DNA of 64,000 nt, taken from positions 19,133,341-19,197,340 of the forward strand of contig CM068583.1 of assembly GCA_035048485.1 (NCBI GenBank), read 5' to 3'. Positions 60,101 through 64,000 of this stretch are shown here, in pieces. The notes beneath the pieces are model-generated. The model was not told where the DNA came from and did not search any database. It was given only the letters and a program-made list of their open reading frames with translations. Positions within the stretch are counted from its first letter, which is position 1. Each line of letters starts with the position of its first letter. The stretch is from Pteria penguin (taxonomy: Eukaryota > Mollusca > Bivalvia > Pterioida > Pteriidae). Position numbers and translations under genes: made by a program.

Positions 60101-61772
60101 ATACTTCTATCAGGAAAAAAACTATTTCTCTATATAAAATAATCATCCAGAATTTTATTTTTAGTCTCCATATAATCACGAATTAACTATCAATCATGAA
60201 ATATTAATGGCAGAACAATAAAATGAAAATAGAACCATTGAAAATGGCTGAATAGTACACAATGCACTGTAAGCATTGCTCATCCTATACGGCATCACTT
60301 TATGATTAAAGTGCTTGAAACATGTCTGGAGGGATATTAATAATGTATAAAGAGATTATATCAGTCCACCAAGCTCGTGCTTTAAACTGAACATTATGCA
60401 TTAAAACCCCATACATCAGTTTTACTACAAGTGTTTGTTTATGTATGACTTTTAAGAGCTATGTCAGTCGTTATGTATCTAATTTACTTTGAATGAAGGG
60501 TTTTTATGCTGAACTTTACGACAAGTGAAAACACTACATTTCTTTGAATATTGTATTTCAAAAATTCATTTCTTGTCAATTATTATAAATATTGTAAATA
60601 GCTTTCACCATATTTATTGTCAAATATTAGTTGAACTATTATATCACGATCATAATATACAGCTTAAGTGGTAAAGTGAATGAGTAATTCTTACGTGATA
60701 GATCAAATGAGTTATTCTTAAGTGGTAAAGTGAATAAGTAATTCTTATGTGGTAGATTAAATGAGTAATTTTTAAGTGGTAAAGTGAATGAGTAATTCTA
60801 AGTGGTAGATTAAATGAGTAATTTCTAAGTAGTATGGTAAATTAGTGAGTAATGTGTAATTTTTAAGTGGCACAGTTAATGAGCTATATTCAGTGGTACA
60901 TTTCATCAGGAATTTTTAAGTGGTACAGTGACTAAGTAATTAGTGAACAAGTTTTTCGTAAGTGGTACAGTGCTTATTCTTAAGTGGTTCATTGAATGAG
61001 TAAATCTAATGTGGTGCAGTCGACTGGTTATTCTTATGTGGTACATTTATTGAGTAAATCTAAAGTGGTACGGTGATCTGTTTTAAAATTTGCTGATATA
61101 CATTTGTACATTACTTTTCTCTGCTACTAGACTTGTTTGAGTTTGTTACTAATACTATTAAATGCAATGTTAAATATCAAAGCCTATAGACATTTATGAG
61201 GGGAATTTGAAGAACATCTTTTTGTGACATCATTGAAGACATTTTTAATGCAGTTGACCTAGTAACCCAGTATCAGTAACAGATACAGCATGACTTTGGC
61301 AAAATGGTAGAAAGAAACCTTTTGTTGAAAATGAGTGAATATTGTTAAAAATACAAGATTCAGGGTAAAATTTGAGGTCTCCTTCAGAGAGGTAGGTGCC
61401 TCCTCCACACCTTTAAGAACCTGCTACTAGAATATGTCACTTTGTTTCCATGGGGAAATCAAGTCATCTAAATTCAACACTTGAACCATGTAAAATGATA
61501 CTTATTTGTTTTGTCTATTTATACTGATGCTTATCATAAGTAACATAGCTTAAGCTTTGTAAAATTCGAACACAAACTTAACTTCTTCCCATGACCATTA
61601 AAGGCATATTTGTTTCGATTTCAGGCATGCTTTAGTGGTGTTTGGAGGATTAAAGGGTCTAGAGGCCAGTTTAGAGGCAGACGAGGCCCTTAGTATTGAT
61701 GATCCCAGTTTGTTATTTCATCATTATGTTAACACTTGTCCAAATCAAGGCAGCAGGACTATCAGAACAGAG
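51147..61772 (+). CDS. SPOUT1: SPOUT1 (C9orf114/CENP-32) RNA methyltransferase, nine exons, both ends missing
   Basis: Exons 51147-51177, 52230-52346, 53085-53179, 55287-55357, 56041-56180, 56738-56868, 57617-57689, 58314-58518 and 61625-61772 join in phase (1011 nt, 337 codons). A Lys/Glu-rich coiled start (QEWKQWHKEK, KKERKRKWKEEKLLKK) is followed by the conserved body: LSIALPGSILDNAQSPELRT, VDEIIIFDETGS, ARILQYLECPQYLRKSFFP, GLLNPLDSPHHMRATDETEY, GKGSFVNAGL, then the SPOUT knot GLYWGYSVRLASTLGTVF, GYDLTIGTSEWGD, HALVVFGGLKGLEA and VNTCPNQGSRTIRTE. SPOUT enzymes bind S-adenosylmethionine in a C-terminal trefoil knot; the human protein is reported as an rRNA uridine methyltransferase and a spindle/kinetochore factor. 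The human protein is about 376 residues, so one short exon at each end is missing: the ATG exon was not found and the last lies beyond the window. Copy looks intact. Confidence 0.95.
51201..52180 (+). repeat. 490-bp direct tandem duplication in SPOUT1 intron
   Basis: 51201-51690 and 51691-52180 are almost identical (three visible differences, such as GGCATCAGG against GACATCAGG). The identical minus-strand open frames at 51111-51551 and 51685-52041 reflect this duplication, not genes. Both copies start 24 bases after the 51177 donor and contain ~37-bp diverged units resembling that exon-donor sequence. Confidence 0.95.
53474..54853. mobile_element. Candidate 1.4-kb DNA element in SPOUT1 intron
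   Basis: The left end CACAGTGTTCTAGGAATTTT with ...CGGGTAAGTGACTAACTG resembles the inverse complement of the right end (GAGAGAGCGTTCTACAAATC ... GTCAGGTAACTGAAAAG). Arms are imperfect, no transposase is visible and no target duplication was assigned. The 54534-54722 open frame is inside it. Confidence 0.4.
57005..57245 (+). repeat. Degenerate ~30-bp minisatellite in SPOUT1 intron
   Basis: Diverged units around AAGGTCTGTCCAGGCAAATG with variants (TGTCAGAG, TGTTCAGACAAATGG). About eight units. Confidence 0.6.
57752..58258 (+). repeat. 24-bp minisatellite in SPOUT1 intron
   Basis: About 21 units of CATGGTGTGGTATCTCTTATAAAG (shown here as CATGGTGTGGTATCTCTTAT plus AAAG), with TACATGTAATGCATGG expansions at two places. 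Because 24 is a multiple of three, several frames stay open on both strands (up to 187 codons of CGISYKAW repeats), but the tract lies between exons 57617-57689 and 58314-58518. Confidence 0.9.
59480..59670 (+). repeat. Diverged direct repeat in SPOUT1 intron
   Basis: AGTCAAGGATGTGCTCTGTT at about 59514 recurs as AGTCAAGGATTTGCTCTATT at about 59637, with neighbouring sequence also shared. Confidence 0.5.
60660..61075 (+). repeat. Degenerate ~27-bp minisatellite in SPOUT1 intron
   Basis: Units such as TTAAGTGGTAAAGTGAATGA followed by GTAATTC, decaying to GTGGTACAGTG-type copies at the right end. About 14 units. Confidence 0.75.
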
Positions 61773-62277
61773 GTGAGAAATTTGTTATCCTGCTATAAAA
61801 GGAAGGGGAGGGGAGTTTCCTACAATTACTTGTGTCCATTTTGTGCGAACCTTTCAGATGTCTGAATTATATAGATTTTACATCTGATGAAAAATTATAA
61901 ATTTGATGTTCATTTTTGCAAAGAACATTTTGAAAAAGGAAATTATAGTTGTTTACAATTACATTCCCTGACAAGTCTATTTCGGTAACTCATAAAGGGA
62001 AGAAATTTGCAATTGCCAACATAAAGAATAGATCCAAATAGAAATGTATTGATTAAGGAGTGAACCTAATTGTTTTCTGTTGGATGGAGGTATACCGTGA
62101 AAAATAGGTACGGAAAAGTACATCATTGTGCATAGCGCATAATACATTAGTTTTTCTTCATTTTTCTGTGGTATACCTCCATTTAACGAATAAAAATAAG
62201 ATTCATTCCTTATCATTCAATTCCTTTCAAACGTTGTCTATTCTCAGAAATTGGTACGTTATGTCAGCACTTACGAA

Positions 62278-63205
62278 ACATCTCTAAACTTCTGCTGCAT
62301 AGTTTCAGTATTTTGACATCACAGTTACAATAAACGGGGGAAAATTATGTGATCAGAAAAAAATTCTGGGATAAAATATACCATTCATTTTTAAACCAAT
62401 CAAAATGATACATGTAAAATTAAATGATTTAACTATAATGTTGACTAATTTAGTAATAAAAGTACTGCAGTTAGAAGTACGAGACCATCAATATATATGG
62501 ACTTAGTGTACCCTGATAGTGTACCTTGAGACCTTTGGCATGAACTAACCCGGTTCTTATAAATATGCTGAGCTTCTATAGCCTCTTCATACTAATATAA
62601 TCCTTATTGATACTTTACTGTATATAGTTATAGCTATTTATACATTAATGTTCTTCAAGGTACTCAAACTGTGACTAAGGCTTCTCCATACATAGATGTC
62701 CCTGTTCGAGTTGTATCAGTTATAGACATACTCTACCTGTAACTAGGGCTTGTTCATCCCTTTAACTAAGGCTTCTCAACATCTCTAAACTTCTGTCACA
62801 TAGTGTCAATATTTTGACATCACATTAAAAAAAAAAACGGGGGAAATTTATGTTATCAGAAAAAAATTCTGGGATGAAATATACCATTAATGTTTAAACC
62901 AATCAAAATGATACATGTAAAATTAAATGATGTAACTATAATGTTGAACTAAATTTGACCACTTATAGTAATAAAAGTACTGCAATTAGAAGTACGAGAC
63001 CATCAATATATATGGACTTAGTGTACCCTGATAGTGTACCTTGAGACCTTTGGCATGAACTAACCCGGTTCTTATAAATATGCTGAGCTTCTATAGCCTC
63101 TTCATACTAATATAATCCTTATTGATACTTTACTGTATATAGTTATAGCTATTTATACATTAATGTTCTTCAAGGTACTCAAACTGTAACTAAGGCTTCT
63201 CCATA
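62278..63205 (+). repeat. Direct duplication of about 500 bp
   Basis: 62278-62700 (ACATCTCTAAACTTCTG through CAAGGTACTCAAACTGT) recurs at 62779-63205 with small indels; the offset grows from 501 to 515 because of an A-run and an insertion. It lies in the last visible SPOUT1 intron. Confidence 0.85.
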
Positions 63206-64000
63206 CACAGATGTCCCTGTTCGTGCTCTGTCAGTTATAGACATGTTCAACTTGTAACTATTGCTTTTACATGCATAGATGTGCTTGTTCATGTTCTATT
63301 TAGTTATATAGACATGCTCAACCTGTAATTAGGGATTCTTCATGCATAGATGTCCTTGTTCATTTTCTATTTAGTTATGGACATGCTCAACCTGTAGCTA
63401 TGGCCTCTACATACATAGATGTCCTTGGTCATACTTTATTAGTTATAGACATGCTCAACGTGTAAATAGTGATTCTCCATGCTTAGATGTCACTGTTCAT
63501 GCTCTATTTAGTTAGACATGTTCTACCTGTAACTGTGGCTTCTATATACATGTACATAGGTGTCCTTGGTCATGCTTTATTACTTATAGACATACTCTAC
63601 CTGTAACTAGGACTTCTCCATACATAGTTGTTCTTGGTCATGCTCTATTAGTTATAGACATACTCTACCTGTAACTAGGGCTTCTCCATACATAGATGTC
63701 CTTGGTCATGCTCTATTAGTTATAGACATGCTCTATCTGTATCTAGGGTTTCTCCATACATAGATGTCCTTAGTCATGCTCTATTAGTTATAGACATGCT
63801 CTACCTGTAACTAGGGCTTCTCCATACATAGGTGTCCTTGGTAATGCTCTGTAAGTTATAGACATGTTCTACCTGTAACTTGAGATTCTTCATACACAGA
63901 TGTCCTTTGTCATGCTTTATTTAGTTATAGACATACTCTATCTGTGACTAAGGCTTATCTATATATAGATGTCCGTGTTTGTGCTTTATTTAGTTAAAAG
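63185..64000 (+). repeat. 68-bp minisatellite running off the window
   Basis: About twelve units of CTTCTCCATACATAGATGTC ... GGTCATGCTCTATTAGTTAT ... AGACATGCTCTACCTGTAAC. A similar unit also sits in 62680-62775, inside the first copy of the ~500-bp duplication. Confidence 0.85.

Larger units (their letters stand above)
58314..61772 (+). other. SPOUT1: SPOUT knot (AdoMet-binding) portion of SPOUT1
   Basis: Exon 58314-58518 encodes GKVVPPSAPRTESGLYWGYS... to DDITIESEF; exon 61625-61772 encodes RHALVVFGGLKGLE... to SRTIRTE. These hold the glycine-rich loops (IGTSEWGD, FGGLKGLE, CPNQGSRTIRTE) that form the knot and cofactor pocket in the family. The last helix is missing because the final exon is outside the window. 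Confidence 0.85.

Overview
This is eukaryotic, intron-rich, AT-rich nuclear DNA from an animal, most likely a bivalve mollusc. The inference rests on several things: exon/intron genes with canonical GT-AG sites, long introns full of minisatellites, tRNA-derived SINEs with 12-bp target duplications, hairpin (MITE-like) DNA transposons, decayed reverse-transcriptase elements, and a dispersed TTAGCTCACCTGAGC hairpin repeat that I associate with bivalve genomes. There are no operons and no bacterial features. Real exons are short, so most long open frames here are chance or repeat-driven. I built the gene models by matching splice sites with reading phase.

Layout. (1) 167-499, +: the last two exons of an unidentified gene. 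(2) 2.6-3.4 kb: a decayed retroelement. (3) 4.44-6.22 kb: a 1.8-kb inverted-repeat element lying just upstream of (4) 6327-6795, +: the last exon of a single-pass membrane protein with a C-terminal PPPY motif. (5) 7-13 kb: intergenic, with retroelement pieces. (6) 13342-25681, +: a complete ten-exon model (1140 nt, 379 residues) for a secreted protein with a signal peptide, two Ly6/uPAR-type (LU) domains, a Thr/Pro linker and one Ig domain. (7) 26-30.8 kb: two retroelement copies in opposite orientation, one of them inserted into a large minisatellite that also carries a SINE. (8) 32221-41794, minus (perhaps from 46309): a type I membrane protein with one sushi/CCP domain, a transmembrane segment and a tyrosine-rich tail. 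It has an alternative last exon, and seven tandem 61-bp units beside the CCP exon each contain a frame-preserving 27-nt microexon candidate. (9) 38-50 kb: SINEs, a hAT-like MITE with a perfect 8-bp target duplication, and other hairpin elements. (10) 51147-61772, +: nine consecutive exons of SPOUT1 (C9orf114/CENP-32), an RNA methyltransferase; its first and last exons were not found in the window. (11) 62.3-64.0 kb: a ~500-bp duplication and a 68-bp minisatellite.

The genes do not form an obvious pathway. Two of them (LU-LU-Ig secreted protein and CCP receptor) are extracellular recognition-type proteins, while SPOUT1 is housekeeping. The most unusual signal is the splice-competent microexon array in the CCP receptor gene (41137-41584).
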